This document shows positions 41,787-51,900 of a stretch of DNA of 64,000 nt, piece by piece. Source of the stretch: Lineus longissimus (taxonomy: Eukaryota; Nemertea; Pilidiophora; Heteronemertea; Lineidae); contig NC_088310.1 of the NCBI RefSeq assembly GCF_910592395.1, forward strand, positions 2,485,501 through 2,549,500, written 5' to 3'. How positions within the stretch are numbered: position 1 is the first letter of the stretch; each line of letters begins with the position of its first letter. The translations under genes and the position numbers were made by a program. The notes beneath the pieces were generated by a model. It had not been told where the DNA came from, made no database searches, and saw nothing but the letters and a program-made list of their open reading frames with translations.

Positions 41787-44700
41787 CGTTAAACAGGCAC
41801 GTTTCAAAACTATGGCGGATAGGTGATAGATTTTCCCTCTGAGGCGTTGAGACCCTTCAGGACTCCTGAATAGACCAAATGTGGGTCCGGCAGGATGAGC
41901 GGTTTGGCCACTAGGTGGCACCAAGCGAAATTTTCCAAAAACTTTTCCAGCAGCTGATTTCTCAGTTGGGGATCATGAATCAAATCTAATTTTATAGAGC
42001 AAAGCTTTCTCTTTCATTATCAATAGGCGTAGTTCATGAATTTCTCACCAGGTGGTGTTACTGGCGCAATTTAGTGAGCACCCCCCAAGAAGAGCATTTT
42101 AAATTTCGCGCGAGTTATCCCACGTCCAATCACACATGCAGCGAACGTCACGTCTCGAGTCTGCGCAGTTCAGACGTAAGGAGACCATGCTATGGAATAG
42201 ATCTCGTTCTGTCAATTCAGAGGTAAGTTCTCATTAAATTCACAATTTCATAGGCGATAATATTTGGCTGCTTGTGTTATTGCATGTTGATGACATTAGG
42301 GAAGGCTTGGATTGTTTAATTGGATGTGATTAATTTGAAATAGTTCGTCGACGATCGTTGAAAAACGATCTGCGAAATGCAGCTTGGTTGGTCTGAGAAA
42401 CGATGTCAAAGTCCGGCTTTAAATCATGGATTTCTCAACAAATAACTCTTGTCACATAGCAGAACTAATGTGAATAAACAAGACAATAATAAACATCGTT
42501 CTGATATCATCGGGTAAGGTTGCCAATGTACATAAACAGTGTAATTGAGGATCGACGCCAGCGATTTGAAATGTCAACAAACAGTAAATGCGATATGATA
42601 CACACTGACACTTGCACACTGTACATAGCACAATGCTTCAAACGGGGCCGATTCATCACTCTTATCACAATGTATTCCCAATCATATCAATGAACTTCCT
42701 TGATCATTCGGCCCTAGCGCCTTATCAGTTGTTGTTGGCCTTGTATTTGATATAAAACTTGGCTAGCTTACCTATTCTATCAAAATTAAAATGTTATCTC
42801 CTCATCATGTTTTGCAGGACAGGAATGATCTGCAGCTGCATTTGAACATATTTGGTGACTACATCTCAAAGATGACCAAGAGAGAGGATCGAGCTATGAC
42901 TTTGCACATCCCATCGACTTCGGTGTTCACCAGTGCAATCATCAGAAGAGCCAGGCAATTCTAGTATTCAAGTATTTCATTCTGTAATACTTACCTCAAA
43001 ATTTACTAAATAAAGAAAACCGCATGTGGCAGTTGGTTAAAAAAATCAAGTCTATCTGTTTAAAGTTTTTACTTGCTATCATTATTATCAACATTTCAAT
43101 GGTGGCATTCTGCTAAGGTTTGTTAAGAGTTTCACTTGACTTAAGCAGGGTGTACACTAGTAAAATATTAGCAACATTTTACCAACATTTTACCAACATT
43201 TTACCAACATTTTACCAACATTTTACCAACATTTTACCAACATTTTTACAACAATTTTGCAACAAGCCCTTCAAGGCCCTGTGTTCACTAGCAACAAAAT
43301 TGCAACAAATTAGCAACATTTTTACAACATGTTGGTAAATTGTTGCAAACTTTTTAGTGGGAACAAAGGGAAATAGGTATTTTGGAGGGAAAATGGATGA
43401 TTCCAAGGAGAGAAGATGTGTTTTGAGTGCTTCTGCAGCAATTTTAGCTGTCATTGTTGAGAGACGGAAGAGGCGGCGAAATAACCAAAGAGAATATGGA
43501 CCAGGCCCTGGATCAAAATGAGGGTGGATGATGGGGCATACCACTGCCTGTTAAGGCTGCGTATCCATAGGGTATGCCCTTGTGTAGTGTGGCGTTATGG
43601 CGTAACAGCCTTGTGACCTGGCACTATGCCCCGAGTCTCCATTGGATATTCCTTTTTGGTCATGTAGGCCTTTGTAGTCCTCATTTCGCAGCGGTCAATC
43701 GCGTTTATCCGCACGCTGTCATTATTTCAGAAGACAATTTCTTATGAATATTGAAAATTAAAATACAAGTAACTTGTATTTTCACTTGCAACATCAAATT
43801 GACATGTACATGTATATAAAACCTGACTTTTAAGCAACAAATTACAGGTTCGTGCTTGTTATGATAATCATCAGTTTCGGGATCCCAGAGTAGTTCCCGT
43901 TGATGAACCTCTTGAATTAATTTCGCCTCAGACATTGCTTCCGTGTTGTTCACTCGCAAAAGAATGGACATGTTCAATCCCAATATGGGCCTATATTCCC
44001 AATCCACAGTGCATATATGCCCGCAATGTGACACGGCATAACCTATGGGAACGATCAATAACACCAACGAAGGTTCATTGTCCGTGTGGCGCGCCAGGTG
44101 GTAAAAAGGGAATGTTGTGCAGGGCACGGAACAGCCTATGGATACGCAGCCTAAAGGAGTTGCGGCTGACTGACAAGCCGTCACACAAAAACTTCTTGAA
44201 AAGGTTTCATCACCCTACGAAGCAAGACACTCACTTGAGAGTTGCTATACCTGCTTCTTGTTCAAGTCACATGAACTCCGGTAGATCACATGACGCAAAT
44301 CCTATTTCTGATTGGCTGAAGAGTTTGCAACATTTTTACAACATGCAACAAAGAATTGCATTGCATTTAATTTGCAACAATTTTACAACATGTTGTAAGA
44401 CGCGTTTTGCTCTGTACACACTACGCAACATTTTTGCAACATTTGTTGCAACTGGAAATGTAAAAATGTTGCTAATATTTTACTAGTGTACACAGGCCTT
44501 TAGGCAATAATAGAGTTGGGTAGAGCATTTTGTTAATGTTACCCTTTTAGTTAGGGAAACTGGTGCCTTCTGCATTAGGTGGACCCCACTTACTCATCTG
44601 TCAGACCGGCCTCACACGTCGGCAGTAGAGTTTAAGGTCCAGTCTGCGAGATTTACCCATTTCTACCCAGCCAAAAGCGGGTGATTGGGCTAGTCTCTCC

Positions 44701-47362
44701 ATGTGATTCAATTCGCATGGATTCTTGTGTCCCGGTGCTGAAAGGATCCCTCCACAAGGGCAGACTACATCCGGTGGCACTGAAGTATGGAAGAAGACAG
44801 AAGACGACCAATTTGCGAAAAGGATCATCATCATCATCATCATGGTAACAGCTGAGGATGAATCATGTTGCTGTGTGTAGAATTGATGGTCCAATATAGG
44901 TTAGGTTATCTGTTTGCGCACACATTGCAAGGGTGGAGCTTGCTTGAAGTAGATTGCGCCAGTCTACCGTAATTCACTGTTACACATCCAGAAGCTAATA
45001 TCCTTAGGCTTTGAGTCCTTAATTTAGTAGAGTTTGACGAGTAATGTAATATATACGAACAACGCAGCAACAACTCAGCTGAGCGCCAGGCCCTTGGGCC
45101 TCTTGTTACTTTCTGGTGTGAGATTTATTAGAGTGTGGTACATAGTTGTCATCAACCCATTGTTTTCAGATGATACTCCTTGTCCAGATACTTCAGCCAG
45201 ACCCCACAAATGTTAATAATACCATATTAACATGTGCTATATTATAGATGTTAACCATGTTCAAATCTTATTTCATACCAAGCCTAAGGTATAATTGACC
45301 ATTACAGATATTCTTATACAGCCAATCAATCCATTAATCACCTACCAGCCTTCTTGTTAACGGCTCATTAGACGGAACGTGCTGAATGAGGTGTTGACAA
45401 TTTTTATCCATGATTATAAAAGCTGTTATTGCAATGTGCCATTAGTTTGGTGCCTTGTTGTCTTTACAATCTGATTGGCAAATGTTAAAAATTATTCAAT
45501 TCGGAAAGTAGTTTTTTGTGTAGTTGGACATGTACTTTAATACAGTCATTATAAAGTAATTGTTTACATTTATTTGGTTATTAGCTTCACATATTGCAAA
45601 TGGAAAAAAGTTATCAGATCTGTGTTTTTTGCTGTGATATAAATTTTTCCTCTCCTAAAGACGACTGGCACAAATTACAAGCGAGACTAAATAAATCAAT
45701 CTACTTATGATATATTTCTGATTTAACCACTTGGCTAGGCCGGACCGATATTTGCGTCCAGTGTATCGTAACACACTCTACGAATTATGGTGCACTGCAA
45801 TGATTGGTGTTTTGTCATTGTGCTGAGATGTAGGAGGAAACCTACAATATTCTTGTGGTCTTTCTTTCAGAGAACAAACTTCTCCAGTCGTTATTGAGCA
45901 ATGAGAACCAAGTGATAGCTGTGAAGGCAGATCCCGACGACGACTTGCCTGTCGATAAGCTCAAATTTTTCATCACCCTGTCCCGATTGGCTGATAGAGA
46001 ACTCGTCAATATGATCAGCTGGGCTAAACAGTTCCCAGGTGAGAGAAAAGTTTCGGGGCGCTTTGACGTGGTGGTTATCTGCTGTTGTGACATCACAGAC
46101 ACCTACTCCTAATCAGTCAAGGAATCATTAAGGAAACGCTCTCTGTCAACTTCCATTCAGAACCAAATTGAATGAGGAATTATTACTGTAAATCTAATGC
46201 CATTTCTTCTGGTTGACTTGACCTTTTCTAGGCCTCTTGGCCTATTAGTCTGAGAGACCAAACATTGGGGTCAACAGGTGGTCCTTGTAGCTTAGAAGAC
46301 TATTCAATTCCATTGATGTCTGCTCTTAAAGGCCATTTCTGGCCATGAACTTGTCTATGTATTGGCCCCTGGAGGAAATCCTAGTGTGTCTGTGTCCAGC
46401 ACTGGTCTAATTCTCGCATGTATTGACCACTATTGCCACCTGTAGAGAGCATACAACACTAGCAATTCCAATCGGCAAGATGACGCACATACCACAAAAC
46501 CATTGTAATAGATCTTTATATGAACTAGTATTTCTCTTCTCCAGGTTTCACAACGTTATCACTGTCCGACCAAATGAACCTTCTCCAGAACGCCTGGATG
46601 GAAATCTTCAGCCTCAACGTTTTCTACCGATCCGTACCATTCAAAGGACTGCTATGTTACGCCAGTGATTTCAAACTTACCAAAGACGAGGCACTGGAGT
46701 ACAAATCACCCGAAGAACTGGACGAACTGTCGAGAAATATATGCAAGAAACTAACAACTATGTCGTATACCAAAGAAGAGCATGTCCTCTTAAAAGGCTT
46801 AGTACTATTTAATGCAGGTGGGTTATCCTTTAAGCGCATAGCAGACAAGTGATTTTTATTGAAGAAGTTGCTGAATTTATTGTGAGTGACAAAAAAGCGC
46901 TTGTCTGTAGGGGTCATTGCTTGAGACTCCAGAAGAAGCGACCATTAAGACATGTGATGATAGTCACTCGATATCTGTTCTTGACCCCAAGTAGAGCTAG
47001 TCACAAATGTCACTAAAGTCTGTACTACTGTCTACCATATCATCAGAGTATACAAAGCAAATTGTCTCTGAGTCACTGATGCGGTCTTTTTGTCCATTGC
47101 AGATGCAAAGAACCTAGACAATTATGAGGGTATCCAAAAAATCCAGGACCAAGTGCATGATTGTCTTATAGACTACATCGCCAACAACTATGCCGATCAG
47201 AAGCGCCTAGGTCATCTTCTCATGATACTTCCATTAGTCAAGCAGCAGAAACTAATCGCTCGGAGCTTCTGGGCGGACGTGAAGCAAGACGGCCGCGTAC
47301 GCATGCAGAAATTAGTCTCGGAGATGTTGGACTCTATATTGGCTGGGCCAATCGTTGTATGA
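18838..47362 (+). CDS. ERR: Estrogen-related receptor (nuclear receptor, NR3B type)
   Basis: Coding exons are 18838-19198, 40921-41154, 45871-46038, 46545-46817 and 47103-47362 (stop TGA 47360-47362), joined at GT-AG sites to give 431 residues. Human ERRs are about 420-460. Residues 1-87 form the A/B region, with a sumoylation-type IKTE (K21). The DNA-binding domain has zinc cysteines C91, C94, C108, C111 and C127, C133, C143, C146, and the ERR-type P-box CEACK (108-112). The carboxy-terminal extension [19 protein letters not shown] is typical of ERRs. The ligand-binding domain carries the signature [17 protein letters not shown]401 aligns by eye with the phenylalanine that fills the pocket of human ERR-gamma, and an AF-2 helix follows ([10 protein letters not shown]). 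ERRs are constitutive nuclear activators of metabolic genes binding TNAAGGTCA. Met9 and Met12 are alternative starts. All four introns are phase 1. Confidence 0.95.
23893..24094. repeat. Degenerate minisatellite, about six copies of 25-41 bp
   Basis: Units start near TTCACCTAGGGTC and end with GTGAGACTGAGAG. One unit is internally deleted and lacks the CACCTAGGG part. Divergence between units suggests an old array. Confidence 0.75.
25473..25662. mobile_element. MITE with about 36-bp terminal inverted repeats and TA target duplication
   Basis: The left end, TGTGACCCGTCACAGCAAAA (25473 on), is mirrored on the opposite strand at the right end (to 25662). Matching continues through GCGCATGTCGC with about two mismatches. 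TA flanks both ends (25471-25472 and 25663-25664). A 190-bp element with TIRs and a TA duplication and no coding capacity fits a Tc1/mariner-type non-autonomous element. The superfamily call rests only on the TA duplication. Confidence 0.75.
27082..27094. repeat. Homopolymer G run (13 bases)
   Basis: Thirteen consecutive G residues in the long ERR intron. The length is prone to sequencing error. Confidence 0.9.
31886..32459. repeat. Diverged direct duplication, two copies of about 200 bp
   Basis: Segments 31886-32085 and 32259-32459 align over their whole length. Shared blocks include CACACCAGAAAT, TGCCAATCCACT, AACCAATATCGATTTT and GGTGAAAGTGAC. They are separated by unrelated sequence. The flank before the first copy (31600-31830) has weaker internal similarity of its own. 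No terminal structure of a known mobile element was found. Confidence 0.7.
33329..33520. repeat. Degenerate two-unit repeat, period about 107 bp
   Basis: Units at about 33329-33415 and 33436-33520 share TATGGAGG/TATGGATG, a GATTTCATCAGC/GGATTCATCAGC block and CATGGTAATGGGTAT/CATGGTAATAGGTAT. A third, more distant relative (TTACCATGGTAATGGATATT) lies near 32974. Possibly the remains of an old tandem array. Confidence 0.5.
37831..38270. repeat. 21-bp minisatellite, about 21 copies
   Basis: The unit is CCTCCAATCTACATATAGTTG and variants (ACGTG, ACATG, GCATA; CCTGTAATC, CCTCTAATC). Because 21 is a multiple of three and the unit lacks stops in one frame of each strand, long open frames arise on both strands (166 codons on +, 115 on -). 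The + frame reads as repeats of a VASNLHI heptad. A block of several variants recurs in the same order in the two halves (about 37970-38060 and 38147-38225), which shows segmental amplification. Read as non-coding intronic DNA. Confidence 0.93.
41737..41784. repeat. TCTG microsatellite, 12 units
   Basis: Twelve uninterrupted TCTG units, preceded and followed by TCCG variants, inside the left part of the AGCTCAGCTG-type repeat. Likely polymorphic in length. Confidence 0.95.
42104..42130 (+). promoter_or_regulatory. E2F-like site and CCAAT box before the small nested gene
   Basis: TTTCGCGCG at 42104-42112 matches the E2F consensus TTTSSCGC, and CCAAT lies at 42126-42130. An ACGTCACGT block follows at 42145-42153. 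The cluster sits in a CG-rich island in otherwise AT-rich DNA, immediately before a spliced open frame. The combination is typical of S-phase and cell-division genes. Function is inferred from motifs only. Confidence 0.4.
42136..42964 (+). CDS. Candidate small two-exon gene inside an ERR intron, function unknown
   Basis: Exon 1 (42136-42222) ends at a strong donor, GAG|GTAAGT. Exon 2 (42818-42964) starts after TTTTGCAG and ends at TAG (42962-42964). Splicing is phase 0 and gives 77 residues from the ATG at 42136, or 60 from the in-frame ATG at 42187. The second ATG has an ACC-ATG context and sits better behind the CCAAT box. AATAAA lies 45 bases after the stop. The product is basic and helical-looking, without signal peptide or membrane segment. 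The end, [19 protein letters not shown], has the spacing of the last loop and helix of a histone fold. Together with the E2F-like site this recalls small centromere proteins (CENP-W or CENP-X size class), but similarity is too weak to name it. It lies within a repeat-bounded interval, so transposon cargo is an alternative. Confidence 0.45.
43009..43014 (+). terminator. Polyadenylation signal of the small nested gene
   Basis: AATAAA, 45 bases after the TAG that ends the two-exon frame. It could also be a chance hexamer in AT-rich DNA. Confidence 0.45.
43144..44499 (+). mobile_element. PIF/Harbinger-type element (outer), 1356 bp including a nested insertion
   Basis: Target duplication TTA flanks both ends (43141-43143, 44500-44502). 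The TIRs share GTGTACACTAGTAAAATATT and continue with AGCAACAT. Iterated subterminal motifs follow: about six 11-bp ACCAACATTTT units from about 43182, and GCAACATTTTTACAACAT blocks on the right. An ATG at 43394 opens a frame with a basic patch ([14 protein letters not shown]). After removing the nested insert it reads into [19 protein letters not shown], resembling the N-terminal region of HARBI1-like transposases. A stop interrupts it, and the catalytic DDE core is missing. It is therefore a non-autonomous, decayed copy. Confidence 0.8.
43555..44151 (-). mobile_element. Second PIF/Harbinger-type element nested in the first, 597 bp
   Basis: Ends GGCTGCGTATCCATAGG and its inverted copy are flanked by TAA duplications (43552-43554, 44152-44154). 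On the minus strand a frame from Met at 43935 reads [19 protein letters not shown] and then a DYHNKH motif. This is the start of a MADF domain (pattern LI-x-EV-x-R-x-x-LWD with DY-x-N), the type of DNA-binding protein that PIF/Harbinger elements encode beside their transposase. The frame stops soon after a GT-containing boundary near 43847, so only the first exon of the domain is kept. Confidence 0.75.
46039..46544 (+). other. ERR intron between the first two ligand-binding-domain exons
   Basis: GTGAGA to TTCTCCAG. Nothing else was recognised in it. The following intron, 46818-47102 (GTGGGT to CCATTGCAG), is likewise empty. Confidence 0.9.
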
Positions 47363-50300
47363 GGATTGAAGATGTATACAGCACGTTACAAAATATGTTG
47401 CTCTAGTTAGGACTGTTGAGTGATTTTGGGGCACGCTGTATATTGCAATGGACTATCTACATCCTGACTCCATTGGAGGCATTTAGTCATGCATCCTTTG
47501 ATTGACCTCTACACCCCCAGTTTCCTAAATGGACAGTTCCAATGCATTAACGAGAAGAGTCCAAACAGGGAATTGGGGGTGAATTGGTCAATAGGTGGTG
47601 TTCTTAGCACCATTAGCACATCCTTATCTCACTGTTGTTGGTACATCATTCATCAAAAAATCATCTGAAGTACAATATTTGTTGACAAGTATCCAAATTG
47701 CCTCTCACAATTACCTCAATCAACCCCAGACTTGGGCAGACAATATCTTAAGACCTCATTAGTTGTGTGTGGAGAAATATTTGAAGAAACTTTGATCATT
47801 TCAACCATCCCAACAAAATTTCTTCAATTTGTTCAAGTATACTTCGTCAGGTCTAGCAGACATTGTTGCTCGAGATCTCAAATGGAGACAAGGGGGCTTG
47901 AATGAGGTGTCATAGTGAAGGTTTTTTGTTTGTTCATGCACACATTTTAAAGGCTTGGGGATTAATTTGACTTCTCTATGGTTGGAGTGTTGGAGTTTGG
48001 GTTGCAGTTCTTCTGAAGGTAACCCTTAGCCGAATCAGAGTCATAGAAATGTCAAATTTGTGTCCTATTTTCATCTCAGGGCTTGTTAGATCAAGGCAGA
48101 CGCAGCTCTTGTCTGGTCCTGTTTTGTCTGTTTGAACATCCTCAGATTGTTGTCATCAGAATATTGTGTGCATTCTTCATTGTTACTGTCTATGCTTTCT
48201 GTTGAAACTATGTTTGAGCAGACGATCGGCTCTGCTGAAGCCGTTTTTGAGCAGAAAAATGGTTCTGCTTGAACTTTAACCCAGAAAATTCAAGCCGAGA
48301 AAATGAACTGTTGCTTTGTAGAATGTTAGCAGGTTCATAAAGAGACACTAGAACTTGGATCATAGTGAATCATAGTTGCTGAACATTTTGATGCAAATTA
48401 GAGCTGCAGGCAGTAAAAACCACAAGGAGTTGGTCATTCTCCTGAGTCCGAACCATAGTTATGTGATATTATCCCTCTGTCAACAACTGTGCTAAAGTAG
48501 ATTGTGATAATCCTATGAAAACTAAAACTGAATCTTGATCTAAATGAACCTAATACTGTTAATTTTTGCCGATTAACTAACCTGATCACTGTAGCTGCTG
48601 TACATTTGTGTAATTCTTACACTCAAGCCACCCCTCTTATAGATAAGGCAAAGTATTCTGGGGGTCTTTGGAGCCCAGTTGTTATGCTAAGTTATTGTGA
48701 TAAAATACCATGTGCTCTCACTTGCTGCAGTATGTGACATATTGTCGTACTTCACCTAGTTTGTGATTTAGAACAGTAGATTTGTGGTATCTTGTCTCCA
48801 GTTTGATAGTCAGTAGTTGGTAGCAGCAGTGAAAAGATTGTCTCGTCTTCCAGTGCATTTGTATGCTTTGTCAACTAGGTATACCATCGTTTAAGGAATT
48901 CGTACTGAACTGGAAGCACTGAGAGTTGGGTGAAACGACAACTCCCCTCATGTGTTGTTTGGTGAGACAATCAATACCAACAATGAGGTATCAGTATCTA
49001 TCCTAAAACACCTCAAACAATACAATGTGATCTAATCTGCTTTTAATGGCGGTTTTCACTGCTTCTGAATAACATACCTACCAAAGTGATAATCCACGCT
49101 GCATTTGTTGATTTCCCAACGCTTGTGTCAGGTCTCCCTCCGAAGTGTTACTGTGAAAACGGGGGCCCGATTGTATTGCAAACTGTCCATTGTCATTTTA
49201 AACCATACCGAGTCCAGTGATTCCACTTGTTATAGGGCTCTTTCATGACTTGTTAATGGGGCCTATTTAGTCACCCATGATACTGCATGTAGGTGAGGTG
49301 TCGACACTCGTCTGAAGCATGTTTCAGGGCCTGTCTCATGTTAGGTGTGTCCCTCAGCTGAGTGTGATAACTGTTCCAATGTCGTGTTCAATAAGGAAGC
49401 TAAATGACTGACCATAACCAACAAATTGTTACAGATGAGAAATCAGCCTGGAGACTTTGCTGTATATTTTGCATTTTGGAATGCATGTTGGCGGTCAGAT
49501 TCACCTTTGAGATGGAGCACGACTCTTGTTTGTCCAACCTGATGTGTGAGTTTATTCTAATGATGTTATCTTTTATACTTGTTAAGCTATTGGGCACCAT
49601 CTCCAAATTCACATCCTGCCAAAGTCAAGAAAAGAAGACGAGCTGTTTTAGAAAGTGAAATGAGTCTTGAGAGGTTCGAACTCTAATATCAAAATAACTT
49701 AAATATTTTGGCAACTTAGTCAAGAAGTCCAGAATATGAAACCACATCACTTCATGTTCTATTTTTGGCTAGCTGTGACTTTTGAAATGGTTTCCAAGTG
49801 TGTTGTTAGGTGGACGTCATTTCTCAGTATTATTGTTTCTACAGATCAACACCAGATGGCGCTGCGTAGTTATACTAAGATCGGGCATTGATATCATACC
49901 AGTACTACATGTATTACGCATGTATTATTTCCTATGATCACAGTTCATTATCACAATCATTGAGTTCGAAATAGGGTACTCCTGTTAGATCGCAGGTGTG
50001 AACATTTACCTCAAGTGGACTTATGGCGATCTCTGTTGCAAAGAGCTGGGCAAAACAAATAAAACATATTGTCCCTCAAAATAAAGAATTCTCAAATCCT
50101 GTGACATTGGCTTTCACATAGAAGATCTCAATATTAAGCACTTCTGATGGATATATTTGTGTCACGATATATTTTATTGTAAAATCTCTGGAATGTTGGC
50201 ACTTGTTTACTTCCACCTATCCTCATTAATGTTGTCTTGTGTAAACTTATCATCATGTGCACAGGTTGTTGCCTAACACCAACTGGTTATCAACCTGATC

Positions 50301-50564
50301 ACCAAGCAGACGATATATTCAGATTTCCAATGTCATCATACTAAATGAAAGGGTTATTGTTTTAATACGCCCTGGGCTGCTGACAAATGTTTTCCTACCC
50401 TGGCTGGCCCATGTTATCATCAGCTAAACTGGCAGTGCCATAAGCTCTAGATATATGCCATTGACTGGCAAATGAAATCGTTAACTTCCCCGTATACACA
50501 ATCAAAGTTGTATATCTCCAAAGTGGGTTATGGTTACTTTCTATTGAAGTTTAAATTAAGCGTG

Positions 50565-50719
50565 TTAAAGGGACATTGTATGGCCAGCCATAATTGTGAC
50601 CCAAATCATTTGCCACTGTACATAGAAGTGTATCACTGCAGGTCCTGCAGGCACGATTTCACGACTTTGAGTAAGATGTATAAGTTTTTCATTTCGTTTA
50701 ACAGCGGCAAGGTGTCCAC
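50565..50719 (+). mobile_element. SINE-like dispersed repeat (longer copy)
   Basis: It opens with GTTAAAGGGACATTGTATGG and ends with CAGCGGCAAGGTGTCCAC. The last 39 bases (50681-50719) recur exactly at 55711-55749, where a shortened relative of the opening also occurs. A shared head and tail with a missing middle suggests one repeat family with an internal deletion in the second copy. The family name is unknown. Confidence 0.5.
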
Positions 50720-51634
50720 GATCAGGAAGATAATAACTTGCACCCTGTCATCCCTCCACAACCTCACCAACTTACTGTGATTCAAATAAGGTCATTGCAC
50801 CATCTGATCTCATCTTAGCTCAATAATGTCATTATGCATCAATTCATTGTCTTCTCACTATCGACACCGAGCACTGTCTGCTATGAAGATCATGATTCTG
50901 ACCATTCTTACATGCTAACTTTTGTGTTCGATAAATTGGCTCTTGTTAAAATTTTGAATTTTTCTATGGGCAAAATCTAACTAAACACCTTGTGTCTTCT
51001 GACACAACCCAATCAAATTTGTTTGGGGTCACCACTGATGACACAGAATTGGGTTCAGAATAGTGATTTAAATGGCATTCAGGTGAAAAAAGCTAGTAAA
51101 GGTAATAATGAGGCTAATTCAAGATGAACTGAAGGCTATGAGGTTTTGTTTGTGGAATCTGTAGAACGGCTAGGGAAGGGTTAAATTTCGGTGGCAGGAA
51201 TTAGTTTGGAGTAAAATGTAATATACATGTATTCAGATGGTAAGGGTGAAGGATTTTCATAGCTGATTGACGTAATATGAATGACATGAAGCATGGTGAT
51301 GGTTAAATGCCTATTCTGTTCGTTTAAAGGTTTGAAATTAAATTCGGAAATTTCCAATAGTGTAAATATGTACTGGATATGAATTTCAACAGTGCCATCA
51401 TGTAGACTGATATTCAAATACTGTAAATGCAATGCTGTGTTTGTTTCTATTACCTGAGAATTAAGAAAATACAGTGAAAATGAGCAGCTTAGGCCTTTAA
51501 GAAAGCCAACTCAGTTGATCTTTAATTTGCCATTTGATAAATGATCTCAAAGAATTTTGTGTGAACTTTACTGGTGTTTGTTGTTGTTTGCAAATGTAAG
51601 ATTCCGTGAATCGTGTCACAACCGTGGGACTCTG

Positions 51635-51900
51635 CTGCTGTCTGTTTTTGGCCTTTGGTGAACTTGGCAGCTCAGTGTACAATAGCTAGAATTGGTGATA
51701 AAATGTGACCCACCACACCAAATCAAGTAGTAAATCACAGACCTTGAAGTAGCGACTGATTATGAAACTGCTGTCTGTTTTTGGCCTTTGGTGAACTTGG
51801 CAGCTCAATGTACAATAGCAAGAATTGGTGATGAAATGTGACCCACCACACCAAATCAAGTAGTAAATCACAGACCTTGAAGTAGCGACTGATTATGAAA
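51635..51900. repeat. 133-bp tandem duplication, two copies
   Basis: Units 51635-51767 and 51768-51900 differ at only a few positions (AGCTCAGTG/AGCTCAATG, TAGCTAG/TAGCAAG, GATAAAATG/GATGAAATG). The right two thirds are identical, so the duplication is recent. A partial third match (GTGAACTTTACTGGTGT) near 51560 is weak. Confidence 0.9.

Larger units (their letters stand above)
41681..45107 (+). mobile_element. Repeat family with AGCTCAGCTG start and hairpin end, containing later insertions
   Basis: The left end is TTTTTTAGCTCAGCTGAAAA followed by the palindromic partner GCTGAGCTA and a TCTG array. The right end is ACTCAGCTGAGCGCCAGG followed by CCCTTGGGCCTCTTGTT, which forms a small AGGCCC/GGGCCT hairpin. 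A shorter relative of the left end lies at 6029. Treating both ends as one element is inference: the distance is stretched by the Harbinger insertion, and two separate copies are possible. The terminal hairpin recalls rolling-circle (Helitron2-like) ends, but no replicase was seen. Confidence 0.4.
41155..45870 (+). other. Second coding-region intron of ERR (4.7 kb), dense with repeats
   Basis: Bounded by donor GAGG|GTAAGA and acceptor TTTCTTTCAG. It hosts a long repeat with AGCTCAGCTG ends (41681-45107), a candidate small gene (42104-43014) and two nested PIF/Harbinger-type elements. Near 41200-41480 the block TTCATGGTGTTGGT recurs three times. A short ATC run lies at 44824-44843. From 45108 to 45870 nothing was recognised. 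Confidence 0.9.
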
